DNA of 64,000 bases from Chlorops oryzae (lineage: Eukaryota > Arthropoda > Insecta > Diptera > Chloropidae): the NCBI GenBank assembly GCA_020466095.1, contig CM035808.1, forward strand, positions 48,276,663-48,340,662, written 5' to 3'. Of the stretch, positions 10,946-24,020 are shown piece by piece. The notes under the pieces are model-generated. The model saw only the letters and a list, made by a program, of their open reading frames with translations, was not told the origin of the DNA and did no database searches. Every line of letters starts with the position of its first letter. Position 1 is the stretch's first letter. The translations under genes and the position numbers were made by a program.

Positions 10946-13431
10946 CAGAAGACAAGAAAATAAAGTTAAAAGAGCTTATACCCTCTTCATAGGAATTGAC
11001 CGTTATGTTAGAGTTTACAAAACGAACATTTTGCGTATATGTACATATGTTTGATATAACGACTCTTTTTAACATTTCTTTTGAAAATATCAGTATGTGT
11101 AAGTAAAATTAATAAGTCAGTCGTTATTTGCCACTTAACAATGATTCAAGTCCAAAAAAGAGGAAATATTACTGCACCCGAAAGTAAGAAATCACAGCTA
11201 CTACTACTAACTGATCGAGTCGCTGGATCAATGGAGCATCTCATAACATTCAAGCATAAGGTACCACCAGAGGATCCAAGCTCTCCCAACTCTTCACAGA
11301 AATTCGTTAAAAACTAAAGTGAAACACAAAAACCAGCAATGTAAAATAAATATGTTGCGATGCGATTCAACTTCAAAGGAACACTAAATATGGGTCACTG
11401 AATATTGTATAAGCGTTATATCCACAAATAATTAATTACATTCGTATTGTAAGGAATATTATTGGCACCGAGAACATGTTGTTTTCAAAAGGCAAGGTAA
11501 AGAAACAATTATCCGTGCAGGAGGTAACTTAACGGTTTTTGTTTGCTTCCCTGGGTAATAATGGAGGTAATAATGAAAGAGAAAGATAATCTTTGTATAA
11601 TTCAGACCAACCTTTCCGATTTTATCCATAGGAGTGCTTATCTGGAAAATGGAGTGTTTCTTCAGAATGATGAAGGCCCGATTTACACAGCTAAAATAGC
11701 TAAAGTTTGGCTCAAGACCAAAAACTTTTAAACAATGCAGTGGACTGCTCACAGGGTAGATATCAACTCCAGGAAATATTATTGGGAACAACTGAAAAAA
11801 CGATTATATCTCTACGATTATGTACCAAGCTATGTTAATTAAATGGGTTTTAGTGCAGATTACAAACAGAACGGGGTAGAATTCGAATGGAAAAATCAGC
11901 AGAAAACATTCCTACAAAAATTGAAGGCGTTGTTAAAGCTAAAGAACAATGGACCAAGTACTATATAAGTATGTCACTGAAATTTATGAATTCGAAAACG
12001 TGCAAAAGTGGATACATTCGCTTTATTTTTAGAAAATGCATTAAAAGTTGCCTTTTCGTTTACTTTTTGAGATAAATTTTTTCTTATCTTGATTAAGATA
12101 TAAATGAAGAATTTAATGTTGTTTTGTTGCTGTAGGCTTTTCGTCGTAATTAGAGAAAAAATAAATTGTATACGTATTTGATTTTTTCTCCGGTTATTGT
12201 CATTTTTATTTTTCTATATTTCGGCTGAAATTATCAGTTTTTTTCTTTTAAGGCTACGCAAAACACGGTTGCAGTTAGCGCATAGAGACATTTTATATGT
12301 TTGAGTTGAATAGTGCGATTAAGACTATCAATGCAAGGTAGAATCAATTTATACTTATTTACCTGTTATGGTATTGGGTTTTGGATGGCTGGTATTTTTT
12401 AAAAATGCAGGGGTGAATTCTTCTCCAGTTCCAGGTAGTCAGGTAGATCGATTCTGTTCACTTTTGGGTTTTATTGCTTTGTTTACATAATTCATAGATT
12501 AGTTGTTTTGCAATTTTTATTTGGGTTAGATTTTTCAGTCGAATTAGGGAATATTTGGACGGTGGTTAGATTTTCTATAGGATTAAGCAATTTTTTATTT
12601 TTCTTGTTATTTGTTACACAAATTCACACGATATGCCAATACGGAAAAATCATATTGATGCATACCCGAGAAGTATGCAACATTTTTTTGAACTTGCCAT
12701 TTTAAGGATGTTGCAGGCGCCTGAGCGTATTGAAACCCAGCATTATTATTCCTGGTGTAAAACTCTATTTTCGAGAATTTTAATTAAGATAGGAGCATAC
12801 CTCGAACAACAAAAAAATTGTCATGGAAAAATATCCACGGGAGCATGTATTGGTTTTAGCAAAATTACCTGAAAAATATTTTTGTAATACTTTCTGAGTA
12901 ATTTTCTATATATATGCTTTTGAATGATCATTCTATCTGTATAGTTGTCTTAGATATGATTTTTTTTAATTTTCTCTAAAAAACCCCCTTTTTCATGGAT
13001 ATTCAAGGACTATACGGGATCGAGAGCGAAAACTTCCCGAAAATTAAATGTTTTGCATTTACCTAAACAGCAAAACAACTAAAGTTGAAATCGGCTTCCG
13101 GGGCAGAATCACTATGCTTATAGTGCTATACCCTTTGAAGCAGTTATTTGTTTGCCCTGTAAAATTTTTCAAATGTGAGTAGAAGCCATTGGAACTACCA
13201 TTTCGCATGGTCCCTCATTTTAAAATCTCATAAGAAGCTGCGTCTTCCGACTGTGTGAGTCTGTTTATTTTAATTTAATTTATCTTACTTTTCTTAAATT
13301 TTCTTTTTGTAATACTCGTAGAAAATTTCCGTCTTAAAATTAAAAGGTACGGAATATAAATATTATTTGTAGTTCCTTTGTATATAATAACTGTGAATAA
13401 TAAGACTACATTTTTATTTAATCAAAAAAAA
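10946..13431. other. No recognised gene
   Basis: AT-rich sequence with scattered open frames of at most 110 codons on both strands, none with a recognisable domain. No tRNA-like module or terminal inverted repeat was found. Confidence 0.5.
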
Positions 13432-13755
13432 TAAATAAATAAACAAGTCTATAAAAAACAAAAAGAAGATGAGGAACAGGCTCAAAAGCTCCTCGTGGCT
13501 CAACAATTACAAAAGGATCATCGCTCTCCCACTGAGTCGAGTCATGTGGCTGGCGATAGTGCCGGCGCTGTTACGGAAGAAGAATTGGAAGAGCAGGAGA
13601 GACTTTTACTGCGTCAATATTCGATATCACCGCCAAGTGAGACGATAATTTCAGCTGACGGCGATCAGATAACCGTGCATCATCCACGCGAAGAGCCGCG
13701 AAAGTCATCGAAATTGAAATTGCGTGATTTCTTTGTGGCCGAATTCGGTATTTAG
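13432..13755 (+). CDS. Possible coding exon of an unidentified acidic coiled-coil protein
   Basis: A frame is open from just after TAA at 13432 to TAG at 13753-13755. It gives about 107 residues of compositionally normal protein: a Lys/Glu/Gln-rich helical start (KQKEDEEQAQKLL), a Ser/Thr linker, a second Glu-rich helix (TEEELEEQERLLLRQY), then a basic tail ending LRDFFVAEFGI. Codon use and base composition are markedly richer in GC than the flanks. There is no ATG at the start, so this is either an internal or terminal exon (a weak AG lies at 13445-13446) or a retrocopy fragment. The stop follows a possible weak donor, G|GTATTT, so the protein could continue in another exon. I do not recognise the family. 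Confidence 0.45.
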
Positions 13756-15300
13756 ATTCAAATAATTTTATGTAGGAACGTTGACCATGTAGAACGCTAA
13801 ATATGCTAACTCTAGTAATCGAATATCCTCCTGGGAAAAATAATTCGATTTGTGTGTTCTGCGTACAATTTGATTCAAATATATTGGTATTGGCTTAAGG
13901 GAATGCTAGTGAAAACAGTGTAGATTACTTCTCCCTACCGATCTTCATCTTGTCTATTGCCATGTTTCATTAGGTCTTTAAAACAAAATTTTAAGGAGAC
14001 AGTCTAATTTGAAACTTAAAAAGTTACTAATCGTCTTTCTACCTTCGTCTAATGCCGCTTAATTCTTTTATGAAATTTGGACAAATCATTATTACCTTTT
14101 CCAATTGCAAAAATTTAATACATACTACAATATGCTAAAGGTTAACACTAAAAGTTAAAATTCATTTCCATAGCATTTCGGTGCTCAAAAGAGCAGTGAA
14201 TCCATAAAAATATACTTCTCTTATGTGTTAAGAAGCCCACGCACCTAAAAATATGCACAAGAAAGTTTTCAACTGTAATTAGTTTGACATTAACCAGCAA
14301 TGCTTACCCTTAATCAGTGGCTTTGTATACAGTCACAGTTTAACAAGGCAGAAGAATGCATAACAGCACTAAGTTTCCTCACCCAAGCAATTATTCTTTC
14401 CCCTCTTCTCCTGCCTTCTATTCTGATTGGTTGAAGCACGTTCAATTCTGAAATTGTTTATACTGATATAAAATTTAACAATGAAAATAGCGATGGCAAT
14501 GACGACAACGGCGACGTTCACAAATATAATAATAAAAGCAACAACAACGACGACGACGGCAATGCCGATGAGACGATAATGTTGATAGTTATGATGAAAC
14601 TACGACACGCGACATTTGGAAACTTTGGAGCGGTACACTTACGCTCAAGTACCTAGTGACGCCCCTCTAGGTGACTGTTGTTGCAAATGTTCGTCGCTCG
14701 TAACACCCACGACACGTGAGCTTAATTCAAAGCGACGTTATAAGTTTTTGAGCAGAGTTAAAAAAACAAAGCTCTTTCTCTAATGAGGGGAACAGAAAAA
14801 TAAATTGAAATCAATCTAGGATGCTAGCCCAAAGGGTAAAAAATACCACTTTTGCCAATTCAACAAAAAAATAAATTTTAAAAATACAAAAAACAAAACG
14901 TGTAGAACATAGAATCAAAATATTCAAAATTAGTAAAAAGAAATATAAAAAAATAAATTAAAAAAAAAGATATCGACCCCTTTCACGAAATTATCGTATG
15001 TTACAAAAACTATTTTGTACAAGAGAGCGTTTTTTCTAAAATTCTTTGCATATGGGTGTTTCCAGAAAAAAGTAAATTTTTTGTCACTTAAAATTACTGA
15101 ATTGCTGAACTGCCACGACCGTTTGGGAATACCCATATGAGATTGTGTAAAAGCTAATCCGCTAATTTCAGCATTATCTCCATAACTACAGTGTTTACGG
15201 TTATAATATTTTGACAGGAAATGAGTCGGAGGCTCAAAAACAAATTTTCATCAAAAAGTCTATTTCGTAAAAAATATAACATACGGTGAATTCGCGAAAA
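13756..15300. other. No recognised gene; CA/GA-repeat-rich intergenic sequence
   Basis: It contains a short trinucleotide-rich stretch ('acaacaacgacgacgacgg', about 14540). Otherwise there is no supported feature. Confidence 0.5.
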
Positions 15301-15319
15301 GGGGTCGATATATTAATAA

Positions 15320-15655
15320 AAAAAATAGACAAAACTAAAAAAAAACCAAACCGACAAAAACAAAAGAAAAACCAAACCGACAAAAACAAAAGAAAAACCA
15401 AACCGAAAAAAACAAAAGAAAAACCAAACCGAAAAAAACAAAAGAAAAACCAAACCGACAAAAAAAAAGCAAAACAAACAACAACAAAAAACAAAACAAA
15501 CAAAAAAAAAACAACAAAAAACAAAAAAAAAAAAACAAAAAAAAACAAGTAAAACATTAACAAAAAATCAAAACCAAAAAAACAAAACAAAACAAAAACA
15601 AACAAAAAATAAACAAAAGAAACAAAAACAAGCAAAAAACAACAAAAGAAAAACA
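15320..15655. repeat. A/C-rich low-complexity block with 26-bp minisatellite
   Basis: About five 26-bp units of the form 'aaaaaccaaaccgacaaaa' occur at 15344-15470 (anchors at 15344, 15370, 15396, 15422), then degenerate into AAAC/AAAAAC runs. Open frames on both strands here are Lys-only or Phe-only and are not genes. Confidence 0.9.
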
Positions 15656-15664
15656 ATTTAAATA

Positions 15665-16030
15665 AAGTAGTTTCGCTATATAAGAAACTCGTATATAAGA
15701 AAACCCCGCTTTTAAGAAAGGAATCTCAGGGCACCAAGTCCATTTATATGAAGCTCTGTACAAAAATGTTTGTATATAAGAAACTCGTATATAAGAAAAA
15801 CCCGCCTTTAAGAAACTGTTTACCAAAAGCAAAAAACTTGGTTTTTTATCAAAAATTTAACACCCCTATTTTCAAATATCGGTAGTTAATATAAGAAAAA
15901 ATTTTCTTATAAACGGTTTTTCCTATATAAGAAAGGATTTTCTTATAAACGGGTTCTCATTTAATAAAAACCCGGATATAAGAATGAAATTTCTTGTCAA
16001 AATCGACTTCGTTATATAGCGAAACTACTG
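15665..16030. mobile_element. pogo/Tigger-like MITE (366 bp)
   Basis: Terminal inverted repeats read 'gtagtttcgctatata' at the left and 'tatatagcgaaactactg' at the right, flanked by TA on both sides (15663-15664 and 16031-16032). TA duplication and a CAGTAG-type end fit the pogo branch of the Tc1/mariner superfamily. The interior has several copies of 'tatataagaaa..c' in both orientations and no transposase. Confidence 0.65.
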
Positions 16031-19000
16031 TATTTAAAAATGAAAATTAATTTTTTTCTAATAAATAAATAAATAAAAAAAACTTCTATGCTCCCCCCTC
16101 GTAAAGGCATATTCTAAAAGGGTCTCATATTTCACTACGCTGATATTGTGGGCTTTCAGTTCTTAGCATAACAAATTGCCTCTCTGTGTTTTCCTTATCC
16201 AGATGTTAAGACTACCGACAGCTGATTACACTTGAAGCGTTTATCGCATTATGCCTTCAATATGTCTACTTGTATGAATGATTGTATTGATGGGATTGTC
16301 TGTATGAATGGATAGATATATGGATGGACGTTCGGATGGTGGTAAATGTGTGTCTAAAACCCGCGGGGGTGGCTATACACTCATATTACGGTGCCTATTC
16401 AACCGTTTAACTTAGCAGAATGCAAACTAGTTTGGTACGGTGCTTAGAGCAAAGCGATTTCACAAGGTTACAAGTATTTGAGTGGGCGTCGGAAGTGTTC
16501 CACTATAATTTCATTGGATTGACGTTGTATGGGTAATGTTCACTCTGTGTTGGTTTTGTCTGGCATGTGCCTTTGCGCGTTGAGTTATAAAACCCGTTGA
16601 AAGCACGTTTCTAATAAAAGTGTTGTATTTTTGCCTTTCTTTTCATATAGATATCGTAATAAGCGAAATAAGAGTACGGTCTCTGCTTCAAATTTATGTA
16701 GCCTTGAATTCTCTGGTGCCTAGAGGTGAAGGTTTAATATGTACATATATATTTTTTAATTTATATATATATACATATCCTTAGCTAATATTAGAGAAAT
16801 TGGAACGAAGGGTACCCATGAAAGCTTTCTGTTTGCAATCTTATGATCTTGGGCCTCAATGAGTCTTTAAAATAAATTTTACTTCGCGATGAAAAAGTGC
16901 AAAGCTAGCAATTTTTCGTTGGTCTTATAGAGATATGGAAGCTTTGATAATATTGAGTAATTCGTAATAGTTTGTTATCGCTGGTCCCGCGAAAATAAGT
17001 ACAATAGAAAGAAATTAGGTTAGGTGGTATATATATTGAGTTTGTTTTTTTTTTTTGTCAGTGGCCTTTTTTTTTCTTAATTTTAATACAAGTTTAGTTG
17101 CTATCAGATTCTCTTTATTAAAAATCCTCCTGTGCTGATACAAATTTTTAAACAATTACTCAAGAAAATATCGAATGTCTTACGTCAATTAGGTTTGCGG
17201 TTGTGGTTTTCATGTACAGTTTATTTTAACCTTTTTTGGTTTAGATTTTCGTTAAATTTTTAATCATATTTGCGGTTTGATGTTTTGAATGCAATACGCG
17301 GATCTGTTTTTGAAATTTGAACTAAAAAGTAGTTTCATAAAATTAATCACAAAGAACTTAAGAATATCTTTTTGCATTAAGTACCTACCTCTAAACTAAT
17401 GAAGAAGGAAAATAGTGCAGCCAATTTAACGTTCAGGTCTTCTAAAAATACACATAATTGCAAAAAGATTCCTTCTATAAATAAATCCTTAAGCCAATTC
17501 GTTTTGTTTGCATTATATTAATACAGATAATTTCTTTCTTTAAGGCGTTCCCGTTAAAAAAATGGTCTTTAATTATAGTCCTTACAAATTATAAGTCATA
17601 CAATCTTATCGCACATGCTTACGTTTTCGTATGAGTGTGTGTAAGTCCCCTATTTGTCAGTGCTACTTGCTTTCGGATTAACTTTCACCTGACACAATGT
17701 ACGTGCTAACTAGCGATAGTGTCACATTGCACGACACCATAATTTTTTGGCATGCCTATTGATAGTATTTGTATGTGGCCACAGTGTCGTATACGTAACG
17801 TGCAGCCCGTATGCGACGTGGATTGAGTTTATTTAACACTGAAGCCGTCGTCAATCATTTTCCGTTTAAACTGTATGTGGTATAGATTGAGTAAGAACAT
17901 TAAGAACATTGCGTGCACGAATTAAAAGAACGGAGGAACAAAAGAAAAGTCAAATAGTTGTGGTAAGCAAAGCAAAAGCAGCACGCAAGTGACTGACTTA
18001 GCTAGTCACAGGATTTTCATCTGCGTGCTTTCGGTTAGTTCGTAAGGTAACGCGAGCGTATCTAAGACAATATTAAAAGAGTATAATTTCCTTTTTCTTA
18101 TTTTTTCCCTTTTTGTTTTATTTATTTATTTTTTTTAAAGTTTTTAATGGAACTGAAGAGGAAGGATTTTTCAAGGTTATTTATGTGCGCTAATGTTCGT
18201 GGTGGCCTCTGTACTCAACGTTGTATTGCGTCTCAGTCTTTTGAAGTACCTTTCTCTCTCTCTCTCTTTTCTCCCTCTCTCCCTCTCTCTTCAGTGTGCT
18301 TTTGTCTTAGCTCCCGTTTTGTGCATGTGGATTCTCTTTTTTTTCGTCTTTGATTTTTTCATCGTTGTTAGCAGTAATACGCCCTTAATACTTTTAACCT
18401 TTTAACACACTGCGCTATGTGATGTGATGCACTCTTTAGTCCGCATGACTGTTTCTTTTCGTTCACTCAATTTTTGCTTTTGTATGACTGCGTTTCCTTT
18501 TGCATTGCATACTTTAATTCAAAAAAAAATAAAAAATAAAAAAATAAAAAATAAAAAATAAAACAAATTGGAGTAAGTTTTTCATTGGAAAATTTCACTT
18601 CGGATGACTGAACTTCCTTGTAGGGGTCGTCATCTATTGAATAACATAATTTGAGCATTGTGAGTACTTAGTGCATACTCAAGTGAATTATATTCTTTTA
18701 ATTTTACCTTAAATATATATGAATTTTGAAGTAAACCATTAAAGTAGCTTTACATCATCAAATTAATGCCTAGGCGCATGAGAAAACCAGGCATGTCATC
18801 ATCCGACTCTTACATGAGTATTTGCATTACGGATTTAAATCATAAATCATTTTTTTTGTGTTCTATGGAAAAGATTTCGGAGCACACCTTCATAAAAATG
18901 AGATTTTTCGACACATTTCTTTTCGTTTATTATTATTATTATTATTATTTTGTTTATTTTTTATTCGTTGACCTTGACTGTTGGTGCCCCTGAAAGAAAA

Positions 19001-19670
19001 AGTTGAAAGCACGTTTTACTACCCTTTGGTAGTGCCACGAACTTTATTATTCGAACCAGTTGGAGGTAGCATTGAGGTTTATGTGCTTGCCTTACTTATA
19101 AAGTTTTAAATGCCGGAAAGGAAACATGTACATGCTTTTGCTCTCCCACTTTGTCACCATTGAACGTTCCTCCCATTTGAAGGTGTTCCTTAAAGCATTA
19201 TGTTCATGTCTAAGCGCCTATAATTATACTTCGTTGTAATCCGTTCACATCGAGCATGTCAAGTTCGTTTGATGCCTCGTTTAGACGCCTGTTATTGTGC
19301 TCGACAGCTATGTGACAGTTGCATAATTTTTTTACTAGGCACACGACAATATCACGAAATCTATTGAAAGATGAGGAAAGAAGGAAATAAGGGTAAAGAA
19401 GAAGTGCATGAAAATGAAAGGAATGCCATGTGAGTCGGAATGTGAGAATAAGCAAGGGAAATTGAAACTTTTGCTAGTTCGAATGACGCAACTCATGCAA
19501 CTGTCAAATTGATTAGATTTCAGTTATTGAACAAAAAAAAAAAAAAAGAAATCAAGGTAATATTTATTAAATATTAGGGGTAGGTACTCACAAGGAAGGT
19601 GGAATTCTCTCGAAAAGCGTCGACGTCGGAATATTTTTGATTTTAATTCACGTCAAGCACTAAGGAAAAA
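16031..19670. other. No recognised gene
   Basis: Unique AT-rich sequence with small low-complexity patches: CT repeats at 18252-18295, an A-rich run of ATAAAA units at about 18525-18562, and (TTA)n at 18930-18951. No coding frame shows recognisable similarity. Confidence 0.5.
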
Positions 19671-20046
19671 TACACACAGAAAAATATGACCACATAAAAT
19701 CAATAAGATGCCCTTATTGAGCGATTTTATAGAGAAATCTTCTTAAACTATATGAACGATGTGCTTTTTCCATAGAGAAAACTCTTTGAATGAAGAACAT
19801 GGAAAACTTCTTAATATATTCAAATAATAAGGTGAGCATATCAATCAAACTATGTGACATTCTTATAAAAGTGACCTTTTGATAAGTTATCCTTATCGCT
19901 TTAAGAAGAAGCCTTTTTAATATAAAAAGCAAGACTTATTGATTTAAAAAAGTATATGAATTCCGTATTCATTCCATAGTTTAAAAAGACAAACCAGTTT
20001 TTTTGCACTTACATTGATATAATCAATCTAGCAAACTGAAATCATA

Positions 20047-20270
20047 TCTCGCGATGGCGTAGTTGAAGTGTGCTAGACTTGTAATCTGGAAGGTCCGAGT
20101 TCGAACCCCGCCGCAGGCCAAAGAAGTTGTGTAAAAGTGGAGGATAAAACAGGCAAGTAAATTTCGAGGGGAAAAATACGAGAGCAGAAAGTAAGTTGGA
20201 CACGAACCAATAAAAACAAGTTGATTTCGTCGGGCCTTCCGAAACGTCACGCATAAGCTCTTTCAAAGAA
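20047..20270 (+). mobile_element. tRNA-derived SINE
   Basis: The head has an A-box-like TGGCGTAGTTGAAG, a stem-loop with TGT in the anticodon position ('gacttgtaatc'), and a B-box GAGTTCGAACCCC. The body continues for about 150 bp to an A/T-rich end. The 5' and 3' tRNA ends do not pair well enough for a functional tRNA. It sits inside the TIR element at 19671-20619. Confidence 0.65.
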
Positions 20271-20404
20271 ACTCCTATAGAATCTTTTTTTTTTAAATTT
20301 TTTAAGCATAAAAACTGTGGTAAAATCTTTTATTTCTCAGATTTTCAAATTATGTAAATGTTAATCTATCTACTTTTCCAAAAAAAAAAAAAAAAAAAAC
20401 GACG

Positions 20405-20445
20405 TTTGCTGGAGCAGGGATCGAACCCGCCGACCTGGTTTTTTA
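20405..20445 (-). repeat. Partial tRNA-like module (B-box only)
   Basis: The minus strand carries 'cgggttcgatccctgctcc', a perfect B-box, next to a poly(A)/poly(T) run at about 20381-20398. The A-box part is missing. Confidence 0.45.
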
Positions 20446-20739
20446 CAAGAGTTCATATCAAAATGATAAGTTATCTTCTTGACTTTTCGTTCAATTTTTC
20501 ATTAAAATAAACAATAAGTTTTTTTCTATGGTTTCAATAAGACAATCTTCTTGGATAAAAACCATTGAGAAATCTTATTGTTTTTCTTCCATTTTATGTG
20601 GTATCGTTTTCTTTGTGTACCTGCTTTGCACGGATTATTTGAAAATATAGTTCGTTTTGAATGAATATATTATATATATATAATTATACACGGAATGCGC
20701 ATCATTAAATTCACAAAATAATTTGGAAATACCATAATC

Positions 20740-20835
20740 AAACCAAATTTTCTTGATCGGTCCATTGTTGATGGTAGCTCCAGTGCTAGGGTCTGTCACA
20801 AAAATCTCAAAACTGCCCCAAAATCGGAAGACAAC
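20740..20835 (+). mobile_element. DINE-1-like fragment
   Basis: 'ccagtgctagggtctgtcac' and 'aactgccccaaaatcg' match the interior of the element at 3291-4468 (about 3743-3790). There are no ends and no microsatellite. Confidence 0.55.
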
Positions 20836-21804
20836 ACTTTAAAATACAGCCTCGGGCGATGTTCAATATTTCCGCCATTTTGAGTTTTTTTTATTTTATT
20901 AATTTCAGACTTACATATATCTACAGATATTGTAAACGGGACCGTCCTGTCTTTTTTTTTTATACAACAAAAAAAAAAAAAAAAAGAAAAGTCACGAATT
21001 TTTATTTAGCGTGTCCGTAGGGTGCCCCTATAAGGAAAATTATTTTGGTTTCAAGCAATTCTAAGAATTTCGCCCTCTATTTAATGCTCTTCGCAATGTG
21101 CTTTATGGAACAACTAAGGACCTCAAAGCTTCCCCAGAGCTGCTCTTAAAAACATGCCTATGCATATTGCATGCATTTTTGCATATATGAAAACTTTTCG
21201 TTCGTGCATTCATTTTTAGTAAATTTTCATAAAATCGAGCATATCTTGGTGTTTTACCTATACTGTCAACATTTAGTTTACGATCATTATTTTTCAAACA
21301 AAGCAAAACTGCTTTTGTGAAACGAAATGAGCCTTTGCGATAAACTTTGTTTTGCCGAACCGTATTTTATACCGTCTGACCAGGGACTAAAAAGCTTCGA
21401 TAGTCTTGCAGCATTAGTTACATGTGTGTTTGATTTATTTATAATCCCAGCAGTGATCGTAATACATTCTTCATTGATTCAACGATTCTGAGGTAATGAA
21501 CATCCATTCCAGAATCCATTGCCTCCCGTATAAAACCAGTATTACATTTAGCATTAGATGTCCTAGGCGGTAGCGGATAACGACTCCATTCTGCATTACC
21601 TTGCAGCGAAAGGGGCAAGCAAGTCGAACCTAGATTACACGCAACAGCTGCTCTGCATTTCTTGTAAGAGTTAACTCTTGCATTCCCTTTCTGTTATTCG
21701 TAATTAGTGTTTTTCAAATAGAATCATACACTACTGTAGGATTATTAGTTCACTGTCGGTTCTTGTTTGTGTAAAACCTGCATTATATTTAAAATAAAGG
21801 GACA

Positions 21805-21888
21805 TTGGCGGTAAGCGGTAAGCATTCTATGTCGGCGGGTTCAAATCCCCGGTTAGGCGAGCGTCAATTTTTTTTTTTTTTTTTTGAA
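21805..21888 (+). mobile_element. tRNA-like SINE head with T-run
   Basis: 'cattggcggtaagcggtaag' is A-box-like. The B-box GGGTTCAAATCCCC is followed by 'ggttaggcgagcg' and an 18-base T-run. Its body is not matched elsewhere in the window. Confidence 0.55.
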
Positions 21889-22459
21889 AAAGTAGATAGT
21901 ACGATATCACTTAAATAATATTTAAAAAACTTAGAGGAATAAAAAGCTTTTAACCAAAATTTTAATGCAAAAAAATAAAAACGATAGATTCCAATAAAAC
22001 TAATAGGAACACTTTAAGAGTTTGGGTGGCTCGTCGTTTTTGAAGGCAGGACGGAAACTTTACTTTATGGCTGTCAACTTGTTTTCTCCTTCCTGAGTGG
22101 ATCAATTTTTTCCTTCAAATTTACCTGCCAAAAATGTTTCCAAACCTTGAGAATGCCGATTTTATATTATTTTTGTTCCAGTTGTAGTTGTTGCCGTATT
22201 GCATACACCTTGAAAGAATACCAATTCAAGTCAGTTGCATTATTTGGAAGAGTACGCATTGCATTTCTTTTCATTTATTTTGCTCATTCTCAAAGCGTGT
22301 TTAAAAGTGAACAGTAAGAAATTTATCAATAAATCGGTGTGTCAATTAATATCTGGTTTTTTTTTTTTATCGGAATTAATTGTTCATATACAGTGGTTAA
22401 TCTTTATCATGTCTGATAGACACTGTGGTAAGTTTTTATTTTGTTATAACATAAGTGTA

Positions 22460-23100
22460 GAGCAGAGAGCTGCAACGGATACATAATGTTTGTGTACACT
22501 CGAGTGTGTGGATCAGATTTGGTTTGAATCAAACCCTTTAGTACAACAATCGTAATGTCTCGTGTGCGCATGAGTTCAACACGAGCATGTTGTGCGCTAA
22601 ACTCGAGTTCTTTTCATACACTCTGTTCGGGTTCGAGTGTTTTTAAGTCGTGCATACCCAATAAACTCGAGTGCATCTCGAGTGTGTTATCTACGTTTTT
22701 CTACAGAAAAATATGTATGAGAGAGCTGCAACGCACACGGAACTTTGGTGTAAATTAGTCATATTTGAGCAGGCCCACATATGTACATACGCACATACAC
22801 CTTTATTGGCCGCAATTGACTCTGATATTTTCCCCTTGTTCTGTTTCTATACCCATAGAACTCGAGTTGAACTCGAGTTTGAGTGGTTTTTTCGGATCAG
22901 TTTGCGTATAACATACCCGAAATGAGAGTCTGAATACACGTACAACAAAATTCGAGTTAGGTGCTCGAACTCGAAAATAAGATTTCGCGTGTGCAACTCG
23001 ATCGAACACATAGCTGCGGAGTTTGATATTCGACGTGTTCTGAATTTTCAGCAAGGGTGTTCGAACATGCTCGAGCACACTCAAAGCAGTTCTCTGGTGT
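22460..23100. repeat. Cluster of CTCGAG palindromes
   Basis: Seven CTCGAG hexamers (first at 22499, last at about 23060), plus several half-matches (gttcgag, ctcgaac), lie within 600 bp. The sequence is otherwise AT-rich and unique. Two also sit inside longer self-complementary strings such as 'aactcgagtt' and 'cactcgagtg'. A direct repeat 'agagagctgcaacg' occurs at about 22463 and 22718. This could be the reiterated sub-terminal motif of an unidentified DNA transposon. Confidence 0.6.
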
Positions 23101-23876
23101 AGAGCCGGCAATAATAAAAAAATTGTTAGTTATTGTCGAAATAAGAAGGTTTACAAATGGTGCAAGAAATTAAAGGTATTGAAATAATTTTTGTTAATTG
23201 TTTTCTCAACATTAAAAAAAAAGAAACAAGTAAGGGTGTTATAGTCAGGTGAGCCTGACATTAAAATACCCGACACAGACACATGTTTAAATAATTTTTG
23301 AACCACGCCCAAAAACAGGACCACAAGTAAGAATATTCAATATATATATATTTTCGCAATTCTAATCGGAGGCTTAAATATACACTCGAATTCTAAGCTT
23401 CATTCAAATATTTCGAGAAAGTCCGATTTTGAAGCAGTTTTGGGATTTTTGTGACAGACCCTAGTCCTGGATATACCCTTAATAATAGACCGACGAAGCA
23501 AATTTTTTGTGGAGGATGTTTATGGCTACAAAGGAAGCATAAGTGCCAAATTTTGTTCAAGTCCCATTTAAATTTCGGATGTAGGGGACAATTTTCGAAA
23601 AACGCCCTTCTGCCACGCCCACTTTTAAAATTTTTGGAAATCGTATTACTTGCCTTGAACATGTTAAAATATCGAATTTCATTAAAATATGTTGAAAAAC
23701 TTCGATTTTAGAGCAGTTTTTGTGATTTTCGTAACAGACCCTAGTACTGGAGGTACCCCTAAAAATGGTCCGATTGGGTCCATTCTCGAACTTGTTCTTA
23801 CTCATGTCCCCGTGAGCACGCATACCAAATTTCGTCAAGATAGCTCAACTCCTTCGATAAGAAAACTGTATACAAA

Positions 23877-23978
23877 CAGACAGACGGACAGACAGACAGA
23901 CAGACGGACGGACGGACAGGCGGACGGACAGACGGACAGACAGACAGACGAACAGACAGACAGACAGACGGACATGTC
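23877..23978. repeat. (GACA/GACG)n microsatellite
   Basis: Interrupted tandem GACA and GACG units, the complement of the GTCY repeat that defines this element family. Confidence 0.95.
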
Positions 23979-24020
23979 TAAATCGAATCTCCTGGTGACG
24001 CTCATCATTTCTATATATTA

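Larger units (their letters stand above)
19671..20619. mobile_element. TIR element of unknown superfamily with nested tRNA-like repeat
   Basis: Left 'tacacacagaaaaatatgac' and right (complement) 'tacacaaagaaaacgatacc' begin inverted repeats of about 50 bp. Both continue 'cacataaaat' and 'caataaga'. There is no coding capacity. A tRNA-like SINE head at 20047-20118 and a second B-box-like sequence at 20410-20440 lie inside. No clear target duplication was found. Confidence 0.55.

Noticed and set aside
15234..15656. Phe-rich minus-strand and Lys-rich plus-strand open frames
   Set aside because: Produced by an A/C low-complexity tract and its 26-bp repeat. The period is not a multiple of three.
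20047..20118. A functional tRNA gene
   Set aside because: A- and B-boxes are good, but the acceptor ends do not pair and a SINE-like body follows directly. The other tRNA-like modules fail in the same way, except that module I at 53243 pairs but lies in a repeated unit.
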